DNA of 64,000 nt, taken from Gaiellasilicea sp963763755 (GTDB taxonomy: Bacteria > Actinomycetota > Thermoleophilia > Gaiellales > Gaiellaceae). The DNA lies in assembly GCA_963763755.1 (NCBI GenBank), contig CAVXQE010000012.1, forward strand, positions 744,001 to 808,000, read 5' to 3'. The notes under the pieces are model-generated. The model saw nothing but the letters and a program-made list of their open reading frames with translations, was not told where the DNA came from and searched no databases. A program made the translations under genes and the position numbers. The number at the start of each line of letters is the position of its first letter. Position 1 is the first letter of the stretch. Of the stretch, positions 17,205-25,984 are shown piece by piece.

Positions 17205-18860
17205 GTGGCGTTGGTCAGCTTGAACGCCGTCCGCAAGTCGTTCGGCAGCCGAACCGTGCTCGACGGCCTGGACTTTGCGATCGAGCCGCGCGCCCGTGTC
17301 GGCGTGATCGGCGCCAACGGCTCAGGCAAGTCGACGATGCTCAGGCTCATCGCCGGTCTCGAGGAGCCCGACGCGGGCACCTCCGTGCGCCGCCGCGGCA
17401 TCGTCACCTCGTTCCTGCCGCAGCACCCGCTCGGAGACGAGCGGAACGCGCTCGAGACCGTTCGCGCGGCACGGCCAGACCTGGACGAGCTCGACCGCGA
17501 GCTGCACCGGATCTCCGACCAGCTCGCCTCGCCGGAGCTCGCGACGGATCTGGACAAGATGGCGCGCGTCCTCCGCCGCCAGGAGGAGCTCGTCGACCGC
17601 TGGGAGGAAGCCGGCGGGCCGAGCCTCGACGGTCGCGGACGGGCGACGCTGCTCGACCTCGGGCTGGAGGAGGCCGACCTGACGTTGCCGACGAACGCCC
17701 TCTCGGGTGGCCAGCGCAAGCTGATCGCGCTCGCGGCCTGCCTCGCCCAGGATCCCGACGTCCTCCTGCTCGACGAGCCGGAGGCACACCTCGACGCCGT
17801 CGGCCGCTCGTTGCTCGAGCGCCTCATCTCCACCTTCGCCGGAGCGGTTGTCTCCGTCTCGCACGACCGCTACCTGCTCGACGAAACGGTCAGTCAGATC
17901 GCCGAGCTGCAGGGCGGCCGGATCCGCATGTGGCCGGGCAACTACTCCGCCTACACGCTCGCCCGGGAGCTCGAGCTACAGCGCCAGCAGCAGCAGTACG
18001 TGACCCAGCAGAAGGAGATCGAGAGGCTGGAGGAGGCGATCCGGCGCTTCAAGCTGTGGGCGAGCTGGGTGCCGGACCAGCGCAACATCAGGCAGGCACG
18101 TAACAAGCAGCGCCAGATCGACACCATGGAGAAGGTCGAGCGGCCCGTGCTCGAGCGGCGCAAGATCGCGCTCCGCCTGCATCCGCACGAGCGGGGCGGG
18201 CAGCGTGTGTTCGAGCTGCGCCACGTCGGCATGCAGTTCGGCGAGGACGTCGTGCTCGCCGACGTCGAGCTGACGGTCATGCACGGCGAGCGCGTCGGCT
18301 TCGTCGGCGCGAACGGCGCCGGCAAGAGCGTCCTGCTGAAGACCGTCGTGGGCGAGCTCGAGCCGACCGTGGGCGAGGTCTGGGTCGGGCCGTCGATCCG
18401 GACCGGCTACCTCGCGCAGGACCAGGAGACGCTCGATCCCGAATCCAGCCCGCTCGACACCGTCCGGCTCGCGCACCGCTGCTCCGAGGGCGAGGCCGTG
18501 GCACTGCTGATGAAGTTCCTGTTCCCGTACGAGCAGGTGCGGCGGGCGAACAAGCTGCTCTCGGGCGGGGAGCGTACGCGGCTGCAACTGCTGCTCCTGA
18601 TGCTCCAGCGGCCGAACCTGCTCGTCCTCGACGAGCCGACGAACCATCTCGACATCGACTCGGTCGAGGCGCTCGAGACGGCGCTCGAGGAGTTCGACGG
18701 CACCGTTTGCGTGATCTCGCACGACCGGTACTTCCTCGACCGGATCGTCGATCGGATCGTCGAAGTCGGCAGCGGCGAGGCTCGTGCGTACGACGGCAGC
18801 TGGTCGGACTGGTTCGAGCGCTCCCGTGTTTACGTTGATTCGCAGCGGGCGACGGTATAG
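17205..18860 (+). CDS. ABC-F family ATP-binding protein
   Basis: A 551-residue soluble protein with two ATP-binding cassettes and no membrane domain, as in ABC-F translation factors. The first cassette has GANGSGKST at about residue 35, LSGGQRK and LLLDEPEAHLD. The linker is long and charged (around residues 245-310). The second has GANGAGKS, LSGGERTR and LVLDEPTNHLD. Such proteins bind the ribosomal E site and regulate elongation or protect from antibiotics; which applies here cannot be told. The start is GTG 17205, four bases after the preceding gene. Confidence 0.87.
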   Translation: MALVSLNAVRKSFGSRTVLDGLDFAIEPRARVGVIGANGSGKSTMLRLIAGLEEPDAGTSVRRRGIVTSFLPQHPLGDERNALETVRAARPDLDELDRELHRISDQLASPELATDLDKMARVLRRQEELVDRWEEAGGPSLDGRGRATLLDLGLEEADLTLPTNALSGGQRKLIALAACLAQDPDVLLLDEPEAHLDAVGRSLLERLISTFAGAVVSVSHDRYLLDETVSQIAELQGGRIRMWPGNYSAYTLARELELQRQQQQYVTQQKEIERLEEAIRRFKLWASWVPDQRNIRQARNKQRQIDTMEKVERPVLERRKIALRLHPHERGGQRVFELRHVGMQFGEDVVLADVELTVMHGERVGFVGANGAGKSVLLKTVVGELEPTVGEVWVGPSIRTGYLAQDQETLDPESSPLDTVRLAHRCSEGEAVALLMKFLFPYEQVRRANKLLSGGERTRLQLLLLMLQRPNLLVLDEPTNHLDIDSVEALETALEEFDGTVCVISHDRYFLDRIVDRIVEVGSGEARAYDGSWSDWFERSRVYVDSQRATV

Positions 18861-18896
18861 TCGGCCTCGCGGGTTATCAACAGAGGGGAGACTTTG

Positions 18897-20957
18897 ATGA
18901 TGTCGCTGCGCCGAGCGCTGCTCTTGGCGCTCCTCATGTTCGTCGCGTTGCCCTCGCTTGCACAGGCAGCGGTTCAGCCTCGCTTCGACCTGTCGAGCCC
19001 TGAGGGCGGTCCGTTCCCGAGCAACCGCTGGACGACGTTCGACTGGTCACAGAACACCGGTCTTCACGTCAACCTGCCGAAGCCGGACTGCGCCGTGCGC
19101 CCGTCCGACTGCGCAGATATCGACGTCCTCAACACGCTCGACGGCTTCAACATCCAGCCGCGGATCTCGATCCCGTTCACCGGGCCGATCGATCCGTCGA
19201 GCGTCGACAGCTCGAACGTCTTCCTGATCAGCGTGCCCGACTTCAAGGTCACCGGGATCAACCAGATCGCGTGGGAGCCGGCGACGAACACGTTGCACGT
19301 CGAGTCCGACCAGCTGCTCCGCCAGCACACCACCTACATCCTCGTCGTCACCACCGACGTTCGGGACGCAACCGGCGCGCGGATCGAGTCCGCGTTCTTC
19401 CGGCCGCACATGCACGGCGACATGTCCGATCTCGTGCGCGGGCTTCCAGGCAAACTCCACCTGCCCGATGTCGCCGTGGCAACGGTCTTCACGACCCAGA
19501 GCGCCACGTCGCTGCTGGAGAAGGTCCGCCGGCAGATCGACGCATCCACCCCGGCCGCCGCGAACTTCGTGATCGGCAACGGCGGCGAGCGGACGGTGTT
19601 CCCGCTCGCAGGCGTGACGTCGATTCTCTTCTCGCGCCAGACCGGCACGGCTCCGACCTTCGCCGTCTCGCCGACGGGAACTCCGTTCCTGGCCGGAGTG
19701 GGCACGGTCGCGTTCGGCGCATTCGACGCGCCCGACTACGAGACCTCGTCGAAGGTGATCCCCGCCGTCGGCACCCGCACCGGCGTGCCGGCAGTCCAGG
19801 GGACGAACCGCCTGTACTTCAACCTCTTCCTGCCGGCCGGAACTGCTCCCGCGGGCGGGTGGCCGGTGGCCATCTACGGCCACGGCTTCACGGACAACAA
19901 GAACGGAAGCCCGTTCATCGTCGCCGGCTCGATGGCGCGGCGGGGGATCGCGACGATCGCGATCAACGTCGTCGGTCACGGGTCCGGCCCGCTCGGCACG
20001 CTGATCGTGAACCGCTCCGCCGGTGGGTCTGTGGTGCTCCCCGCGGGAGGCCGCGGCTTCGATCAGAACCTCGACGGGACGATCGATTCGACCGAGGGCG
20101 TCAACGCGGCGCCACCGCAGACCCTGGTCTCCAGCCGCGACGGCCTGCGGCAGACGGTGATCGACCTGATGAGCCTCGTGCGCGAGATCGAGGTCGGCGT
20201 GGACGTCGACGGCGATGGGACGCGTGATCTCGACCCGTCGAAGATCTCGTACTTCGGCCAGTCGTTCGGCGGCATCTACGGGACGAAGTTCCTCGCCGTC
20301 GAGCCGGCCGTCCGCCAGGGCGTCGTGAACGTGCCGGGCGGAGCGATCATCGAGATCGCGCGGCTGAGCCCGGCCTTCCGTGGCCTGGTCACGCTCAGCC
20401 TGATCAACCGCACTCCGCCGCTCATCAACCTGCCGGGCTTCGCCTTCAACGAGAACATGCCGTTGCGCAATCTGCCTCCGGTCGTCGACACCGTCCCGGG
20501 CGCATCGGCGATCCAGCAGCTGATCGAGTGGTCGGAGTGGACGTCGCAGTCCGGCAATCCGGTGGCGTACGCACCGCACCTCCGTGCGCAGCCGTTGTCG
20601 GGAGTGCCCGCGAAGTCGGTGATCCTCCAGTTCGCCCGCACCGACCAAACCGTCCCGAACCCGACGACGTCGGCGATCATCCGGGCCGGCAGCCTGCAGG
20701 ATCGGACGACGTTGTTCCGGAACGATCTCGCGTTCGCTGCCAATCCGACGTTCCCGAAGAACCCGCACACGTTCCTGACCAACGTGCCGGGGCTCGCGCC
20801 GGCGGCTCCGGGCGCCGTGGCGCTCGCGGCGCAGGATCAGATCGCGCAGTTCTTCGCCTCCAGCGGCACGGTGGTCGTCGATCCCGACGGCGCCGGGCCG
20901 CTCTTCGAGACGCCGATGGTCGGCGCACCGCCGGAGGATCTGGCGTACATCCCATGA
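18897..20957 (+). CDS. Secreted lipase-like alpha/beta hydrolase with N-terminal Ig-like domain
   Basis: A 686-residue exported protein with a signal peptide (SLRRALLLALLMFVALPSL ... AQA). An N-terminal Big_5-like domain (about 40-150) is followed by an alpha/beta hydrolase domain with WPVAIYGHGFTDNK (oxyanion region) and the nucleophile elbow YFGQSFGGIYG near residue 460. The overall plan resembles the VolA/Pla-1 type extracellular lipases. ATG 18897 is favoured because GAGGGGAG lies six bases upstream. Its substrate is probably a lipid or ester. Confidence 0.75.
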   Translation: MMSLRRALLLALLMFVALPSLAQAAVQPRFDLSSPEGGPFPSNRWTTFDWSQNTGLHVNLPKPDCAVRPSDCADIDVLNTLDGFNIQPRISIPFTGPIDPSSVDSSNVFLISVPDFKVTGINQIAWEPATNTLHVESDQLLRQHTTYILVVTTDVRDATGARIESAFFRPHMHGDMSDLVRGLPGKLHLPDVAVATVFTTQSATSLLEKVRRQIDASTPAAANFVIGNGGERTVFPLAGVTSILFSRQTGTAPTFAVSPTGTPFLAGVGTVAFGAFDAPDYETSSKVIPAVGTRTGVPAVQGTNRLYFNLFLPAGTAPAGGWPVAIYGHGFTDNKNGSPFIVAGSMARRGIATIAINVVGHGSGPLGTLIVNRSAGGSVVLPAGGRGFDQNLDGTIDSTEGVNAAPPQTLVSSRDGLRQTVIDLMSLVREIEVGVDVDGDGTRDLDPSKISYFGQSFGGIYGTKFLAVEPAVRQGVVNVPGGAIIEIARLSPAFRGLVTLSLINRTPPLINLPGFAFNENMPLRNLPPVVDTVPGASAIQQLIEWSEWTSQSGNPVAYAPHLRAQPLSGVPAKSVILQFARTDQTVPNPTTSAIIRAGSLQDRTTLFRNDLAFAANPTFPKNPHTFLTNVPGLAPAAPGAVALAAQDQIAQFFASSGTVVVDPDGAGPLFETPMVGAPPEDLAYIP

Positions 20958-20971
20958 CCTAGGCTCCCAGC

Positions 20972-21352
20972 ATGCGTGAGCTGCTGGAGCTCCTCGAGGC
21001 GGGGCCGGGCGACAATCTGTTGCCCGGCCTCGCCTGGCTGGCGGGACAGGACGTGGAGCTCGACCCGGACGAGGTCAAGGCGGCGGTTCGCCGGGCCGAG
21101 TTGCTGCTCGCGGCCGGTGGCGACCCACGCCGGGAGCTCGAGCTCGACGGTCGTGCGGTGACGGCGGTCGCGGATGATCTCGACGAGCCGGTTGCCCGTG
21201 ACCAGCTCGAGGACTCGCTCGCCCGCCTTGCCGCCGAGTCGGAAGGGTTACGAGCAGTGAGCGCCGGCCTCGCGCAGCTGCGTGCGCAGCCCGACCTCGC
21301 GTGGCAGAGCTACGCCTGCGCGCTGCTCGCGGAGGCGATCGGCACGGACTGA
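20972..21352 (+). CDS. Hypothetical helical protein
   Basis: A 126-residue acidic, leucine- and alanine-rich protein with no signal peptide, membrane segment or recognised motif. Its codon usage and composition match neighbouring genes. It starts 14 bases after the lipase stop and may share its transcript. It ends inside the 3' end of the minus-strand MFS gene (overlap of 43 bases, tail to tail). Confidence 0.55.
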   Translation: MRELLELLEAGPGDNLLPGLAWLAGQDVELDPDEVKAAVRRAELLLAAGGDPRRELELDGRAVTAVADDLDEPVARDQLEDSLARLAAESEGLRAVSAGLAQLRAQPDLAWQSYACALLAEAIGTD

Positions 21353-22592
21353 TCGCCGAGCTCGGACATCTTCCCGACCGAGCGGATCGGCGAGAGCAGA
21401 AGCGGCACGACGGCGGAGAGGCTGCCGATCGAACCGATGAAGATCGTCTCCCGCAGGCCGATCGTGGCGCCGAGCGCTCCACCGACGAGCCCGCCGACCG
21501 GGATCACGCCCCACACCACGAAGCGGCGGGAGGCGTTCGCCCGCCCGAGCATCCGATCAGGCGTGATCGCCTGGATCAGGCTGATGGCGGTGACATTGAA
21601 AAGGATGACGCCGAATCCGACCACCAGGCCGCTCGCAATCAGGAACGGGATCGCGAGATCTTGGGGCGCGATGGCGATCAGGAACGTGCCCGGACTGAAC
21701 AGAGCCGCCGCGAACACGATCGTTCTGCCCACACCGAGACGGTCGCTGACCCGCCTGGCGGTGAGCGCGGCCACGAGGGTGCCGATGTTGCCGATGGCCA
21801 AGACGACGCCGATCGTGGCGGCGGAGAGGCCGAGCCCCCGGACCGCGTAGACCAGCAGGATCGAGAAGACGAGGTTGCCGAAGAAGTTCGAGAGCGCCAC
21901 GGCTGCGACCATGCCGCGCTGGTAGGGGTGGGTGAAGACATAGCGCAGGCCCTCGCCGAGCTCTGCCTTCAGCGAGCGCCGCTCCTCGCGCGGCGGCGGC
22001 TCCTCGACCTTCTTGATCATCCCGAGCAGGAACGCGGACGACGAGGAAGCTGATCGCGTCGGCGAGGATCGCCACCGGAGCGGTCAGCGCCGCAACGAGC
22101 AGGCCGGCGAGGCCGGGGCCGGCGATGTTCGCCGCCGAACGGCTGATCTCGAGCTTCGAGTTGCCGTCGACGATCTGCTCCCGCCCGACCAGCGCCGGCA
22201 GGTACGACTGGTACGCGACGTCGAAGAAGACGGTGCAGATGCCCGTGAACGAAGCCGACCGCGTACAGCTGCCAGATCGTCAGGACGCCGAGCCAGTACG
22301 CAACCGGAACCGAGACGAGCGCGGCGGCGCGGCCAGGTCGCCGAGGATCAGGATCGGACGACGCCGCAGCCGGTCGACCCAGACCCCGGCCGGCAGCGCG
22401 AAGAGTAGGAACGGCAGGAACTCGACGGTCGTGAGCAGCGCGACCTCGGAAGGTGCGTCTCCTGCAGCGCGATGATCGCGACGAGCGGCAGCGCCAGCAG
22501 GCGTGACCTGCGACCCGAACTGGCTGATCGTCTCGAGCGCCCCACAGCGACAGAAAGTCGCGGTGCCGCCAGAGACCCCCGGGCCGCCTCAT
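21310..22592 (-). pseudogene. MFS transporter, broken by about six frameshifts
   Basis: The reading starts MRRPGGLWRHRDFLSLWG at 22592, two bases after the DUF4097 stop. It can be followed through all three frames to an intact 236-residue C-terminal half ending at 21310. Restored pieces include SQFGSQVT, LPLVAIIALQE, VAYWLGVLTIWQLYAVGF, VFFDVAYQSYLPALVG and ANIAGPGLAGLLVAAL, all typical of major facilitator exporters related to the macrolide-efflux type. Roughly 12 membrane helices are expected when whole. All the breaks fall between 22030 and 22540. As sequenced it cannot make a protein; either sequencing error or true decay. Confidence 0.75.
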
Positions 22593-22594
22593 CG

Positions 22595-23425
22595 TCAGGC
22601 TGAGACGGCTGCGGCCCGGGTGATCTCGATGTCGCCGCTGACAGTCTTCGCCGCCAGCCGCGCCTCGCTTCCGCTCGATCCCTCCGAGGGCGTGTCCTTG
22701 ACATCGAGCTCGGAGCTGACGTCGCCGCTCGTCGAGTTGGCGTCGATCCGGAGGCGCGTACCGGGGCGGACGCCGATGCGGACGTCGCCCGAGACCGACT
22801 GGACTTTGATCTCCCCCTCCCGGATCGAGCCGATCCGCTGGTCGCCAGAGACGGTCTTCGCGCTCAGGTCGGTGTGCGCGTCGTCGATCGAGAAGTCGCC
22901 AGAGACGAGTGTCGCCGAGGCCGAGCCTGTGACCGTGCCGAGCCGGACGTCGCCGGAGACGGTCTGAAGTCGTGCCTCGCCGTCGACGGTCGCGGCACGG
23001 ACGTCCCCGCTGGCCGACTGGACGCGGAGCGCCGTGACGTGCTCGACGGCGATGTCGCCCGATGCCGTCTTCAGCTCCACGTTGCCGAGCCGGCCGGTGG
23101 CGGCGACATCGGCGGAGGCGGTCGTGCACTCGAGGTCGGAGTCTTCGGGGCACCGGATGCGGATGCCGACCGAGGGCGTGCGACCGAAGGTGATCCAGGC
23201 CGGGCCGACACCGAAGCCCTTGCTGCCGACGCCGATCTCGACCGTGACCTCGTTGCCGTTCAGCTCGACGGTCGCCCGCTCGATTGCCTCGCGGGTGGCG
23301 TCGTCTTCGCGGAGAGCCTCGAGCACAACGGTGGTGCGGCCGGTCTCGCTCGGGTCGACCGAGATCAGGCCGGCGGCGTTCTTGACGCGAAGGCGCGTCT
23401 TGCCGGGCGTGTCAAACGCTTGCAC
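22595..23425 (-). CDS. DUF4097 family beta-strand repeat protein
   Basis: A 276-residue protein built of repeated beta strands with recurring SGDVR/TVSGD motifs (for example LQTVSGDVRLGTV), the pattern of DUF4097 putative adhesin-like proteins that form a right-handed beta-helix. No signal peptide or membrane helix is seen, so this one is probably cytoplasmic. It starts at GTG overlapping the stop of the upstream 44-residue ORF and is followed two bases later by the MFS transporter. In many bacteria this family sits with regulators and transporters; its biochemical role is unknown. Confidence 0.8.
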   Translation of the reverse strand: MQAFDTPGKTRLRVKNAAGLISVDPSETGRTTVVLEALREDDATREAIERATVELNGNEVTVEIGVGSKGFGVGPAWITFGRTPSVGIRIRCPEDSDLECTTASADVAATGRLGNVELKTASGDIAVEHVTALRVQSASGDVRAATVDGEARLQTVSGDVRLGTVTGSASATLVSGDFSIDDAHTDLSAKTVSGDQRIGSIREGEIKVQSVSGDVRIGVRPGTRLRIDANSTSGDVSSELDVKDTPSEGSSGSEARLAAKTVSGDIEITRAAAVSA

Positions 23426-23546
23426 GGCGGGACTCCCTGATCTTGCGCGCAGGCCTGACGACGCGGTTGTCAGGAGGAACGGGGCTGCACCAGTCCGGAA
23501 GCAACAGGACTCCGGCGCCGTACGAGACCGGGTGAAGACGGGTCAT
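23412..23546 (-). CDS. Small ORF coupled to the DUF4097 gene (44 residues)
   Basis: A 44-residue ORF beginning MTRLHPVSYGAGVLLLPDW, with an AAAGGAG site seven bases upstream of its ATG. Its end overlaps the start of DUF4097 by 14 bases, and it starts 14 bases after the regulator stop. It could be a true small protein or a leader that couples translation. The C-terminal half is basic. No homologue is recognised. Confidence 0.45.
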   Translation of the reverse strand: MTRLHPVSYGAGVLLLPDWCSPVPPDNRVVRPARKIRESRRASV

Positions 23547-23560
23547 GTGCGTCTCCTTTC

Positions 23561-24025
23561 CTAGCTGTCCGCATAGCCGGACAGACGCCGGCCGGTGCGA
23601 ACAGAACGGGTGCGAGGCTCGAGCCCGCGCTGAAGCGCGCGCACGATCCAGGCATTGACGGAGGTGCCTTCCAGATTGGCGGCGACCTCGAGTTGCGCCT
23701 TCAGCCCTTCGGGCAGGCGCAAGGTGATGCGTGCGGAGAAGGCGTCGTCGGCGCTCGCGGTCTGCGGGCGCTCCGGCTCCTCTTCCTCTTCGATGTACAC
23801 GAGCTCCGGGTCGCGACCGGCGAGGCGGACCTCGATCCGGCCGGGCACCGAGCTCGAGAGGGCAAGAGCGGCCTCGCTGACGACGTCGAGCAGACGCAGG
23901 TGCAGCGAGGAGCCGAGCGCCTGAGTGAGCCGGCGGCCGGCTTCCACGGTGGCCTCGTCGCTGGCGAGCGATGCTGCCGCGGCGAGGTCCTCCTGGATCG
24001 CGTGGATGTGGTGTGCCATCTCCAT
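23561..24025 (-). CDS. Ribbon-helix-helix transcriptional regulator
   Basis: A 154-residue protein. The last third contains ARITLRLPEGLKAQLEVAA followed by SVNAWIVRALQRGL, a clear ribbon-helix-helix DNA-binding motif as in HicB/CopG/Arc proteins. The first 75 residues are helical and may dimerise or sense a ligand. A negative stretch (EEEEEPE) joins the parts. It heads an operon with the 44-residue ORF, DUF4097 and an MFS transporter. Palindromic and direct-repeat sites lie inside its own promoter, so autoregulation is likely. No HicA-like toxin is next to it. Confidence 0.75.
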   Translation of the reverse strand: MEMAHHIHAIQEDLAAAASLASDEATVEAGRRLTQALGSSLHLRLLDVVSEAALALSSSVPGRIEVRLAGRDPELVYIEEEEEPERPQTASADDAFSARITLRLPEGLKAQLEVAANLEGTSVNAWIVRALQRGLEPRTRSVRTGRRLSGYADS

Positions 24026-24030
24026 GGCTG

Positions 24031-24060
24031 CACTATGACATCACTATGATGTCTTGTCAA
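24031..24060 (-). promoter_or_regulatory. Promoter and overlapping operator of the RHH regulator operon
   Basis: On the minus strand a perfect -35 box TTGACA (24060-24055) is followed by a 17-base spacer and a -10-like CATAGT (24037-24032). The spacer holds a perfect inverted repeat GACATCA-3-TGATGTC (24037-24053). Two direct copies of CACTATGA (24031-24038 and 24042-24049) are offset by 11 bases, one helical turn, which suits cooperative ribbon-helix-helix binding. Transcription would begin close to the regulator ATG at 24025, so the message may be nearly leaderless. Confidence 0.65.
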
Positions 24061-24226
24061 GTCACGACTGACATCTCCGAAGTGTCAATGTGGCAGCGGC
24101 GCCTGCACGGCGCGAATAAGCCATTCATGGGCTGCAGGCCGCTGGTATCGTCAAGCTCTTGCCCCGCGTTGCCCGAGAGGGCGCGCCCGTGGCGGCCCTC
24201 GCTGGCCGCGGCAGGGGAAGCAACGC

Positions 24227-25984
24227 ATGAATCACGTCGATCCACCTGATCTTGCCCTCCGGCCGACCTTGCGCCGACTCTTCCCCCTCTGGTGGGAACA
24301 GCGCCGCCTGGTCGGAGCCGGACTGGCGTTCGCGCTCATCAACACGGCGCTCTCGATCACGATCCCGATCCTGATCCAACGCCTGGTCGACCAGGCGATC
24401 GTCGGGCCGGAGAAGAGTCGGCTGGTCCCGTATCTCGCCGCGATCCTCGTGCTCGCCTTGATGCGGTTCTTCGTCAACTTCTCGCGCCGGTTCGCGACCG
24501 CGCGGGTCGGGATCGCCGTCGAAGCGCGCCTGCGCGGGATGCTCTACAACGCCTACCTCAGCTACCCGCGCGCGTTCTTCGACCGGCACGCGACCGGAGA
24601 GGTGATCTCGCGCGCCACCAACGACATCTATCCGGTGCGCTACTTCATCGGCTGGGGTGTCGTGCAGGGGATCCAGAGCGCGATGATGATCATCGCCGCC
24701 GGCGTCGTGCTCCTGAGCGTGAACGCGCGGCTCGCCCTCTTCTCGGCGCTGGCGATGCCGGCGATCGCCGTGCTCACGTGGGTCTTCGCGCACAAGCTGT
24801 TCCCGATCTCGCGGCTCGTCCAGGCGAAGAAGGGCCACCTGACCGAGGCGACCGACGAAGCCGTCGTCGGAATCGAGATGGTGCAGGCGTTCGGGCGCGA
24901 GGAGGACGTTCGCACCCGCTTCCTCGGGCGGGCCGAGGCGGTGCGCCACGAGACGATGCGCCAGGCGACCGTCGAGGCGCACTTCCTCCCGGGCGTGCTC
25001 TTCCTCCCCACCCTCGGGATCGCCGCGGTGCTCCTGCTGGGCGGCCGCGAAGTGATCGCCGGCACGTTGACGATCGGGGAGTTCACGCTCTTCATCACGC
25101 TGCTCCTGCAGCTCGTCTGGCCGCTCGAGGCGATCGGCTGGATCATCAACCTCGGGCAGCGGGCGGTTGCCTCGGCCGGGCGCAGCTTCGCGTGGCTCGA
25201 CGGGATCCAGCCCTTGCCGGAGCCGACGGACCCGAAGCAGCTGCCGGAAGGTCCACTCCGGGTGACCTTCGAGGACGTCCAGTTCGCCTACGGGACGGGC
25301 GCGGACGTGCTGCGGGGAATCGACCTCACCGTCGAGCCCGGCGAGATCGTCGCCGTCTGCGGCTCGACCGGGTCCGGCAAGACAACGCTGCTCAACCTGC
25401 TGCCTCGGTTCTACGACCCGACAGGGGGACGGGTGCTGGTCGGTGGGGTCGACACCCGCGACGTGCCGGTGGCCGACCTCCGCGGCGCAGTCGCGATCGT
25501 GACGCAGAAGCCCGTCCTCTTCTCTGTCCTCCTCCGCGACAACCTGCTTTCCGCACGACCCGACGCGGACTGGGACGACGTGCTCGCGGCGTGCGACGCC
25601 GCGGGCGTGACGGCCTTCGTCGACGACCTGCCCGAGGGCTACGACACCCTGATCGGCGAGCGCGGCGTCAATCTCTCCGGCGGCCAGCGGCAGCGCGTCG
25701 CGCTCGCTCGGGCGCTGCTCGCCGGCGCGCGTGTGCTCGTGCTGGACGACCCGATGTCGGCGGTCGACACTCAGACCGAGCGCCTGCTCGTCGAGAACCT
25801 CCGCCCGGCCGTTGCCGGCCGCACGGTGATCGTCGCGACGCAGCGCCTCTCGACGATCGGCGTCTCCGACCGTGCGGTCGTGATCGAGGACGGTCGCGTC
25901 GTGGAGCAGGGACGGCCGGCCGAGCTGCTCGGGGCAGGCGGGCTCTTCACCGCCCTCTTCGGAGACGAGTCCGTTGCCGCATAA
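24227..25984 (+). CDS. ABC exporter half-transporter, degenerate-site subunit
   Basis: A 585-residue type-I exporter subunit: six membrane helices in the first 330 residues, then an ATPase domain with GSTGSGKTT at about 385 and the signature LSGGQRQR. The Walker B motif ends VLVLDDPMSAVD, so the usual catalytic glutamate is aspartate. The switch loop reads ATQRLSTI, with glutamine in place of histidine. These changes are typical of the catalytically weak subunit of heterodimeric exporters such as BmrCD or TM287/288. ATG 24227 follows AGGGGAAG. The partner gene overlaps its end by 11 bases. Confidence 0.88.
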   Translation: MNHVDPPDLALRPTLRRLFPLWWEQRRLVGAGLAFALINTALSITIPILIQRLVDQAIVGPEKSRLVPYLAAILVLALMRFFVNFSRRFATARVGIAVEARLRGMLYNAYLSYPRAFFDRHATGEVISRATNDIYPVRYFIGWGVVQGIQSAMMIIAAGVVLLSVNARLALFSALAMPAIAVLTWVFAHKLFPISRLVQAKKGHLTEATDEAVVGIEMVQAFGREEDVRTRFLGRAEAVRHETMRQATVEAHFLPGVLFLPTLGIAAVLLLGGREVIAGTLTIGEFTLFITLLLQLVWPLEAIGWIINLGQRAVASAGRSFAWLDGIQPLPEPTDPKQLPEGPLRVTFEDVQFAYGTGADVLRGIDLTVEPGEIVAVCGSTGSGKTTLLNLLPRFYDPTGGRVLVGGVDTRDVPVADLRGAVAIVTQKPVLFSVLLRDNLLSARPDADWDDVLAACDAAGVTAFVDDLPEGYDTLIGERGVNLSGGQRQRVALARALLAGARVLVLDDPMSAVDTQTERLLVENLRPAVAGRTVIVATQRLSTIGVSDRAVVIEDGRVVEQGRPAELLGAGGLFTALFGDESVAA

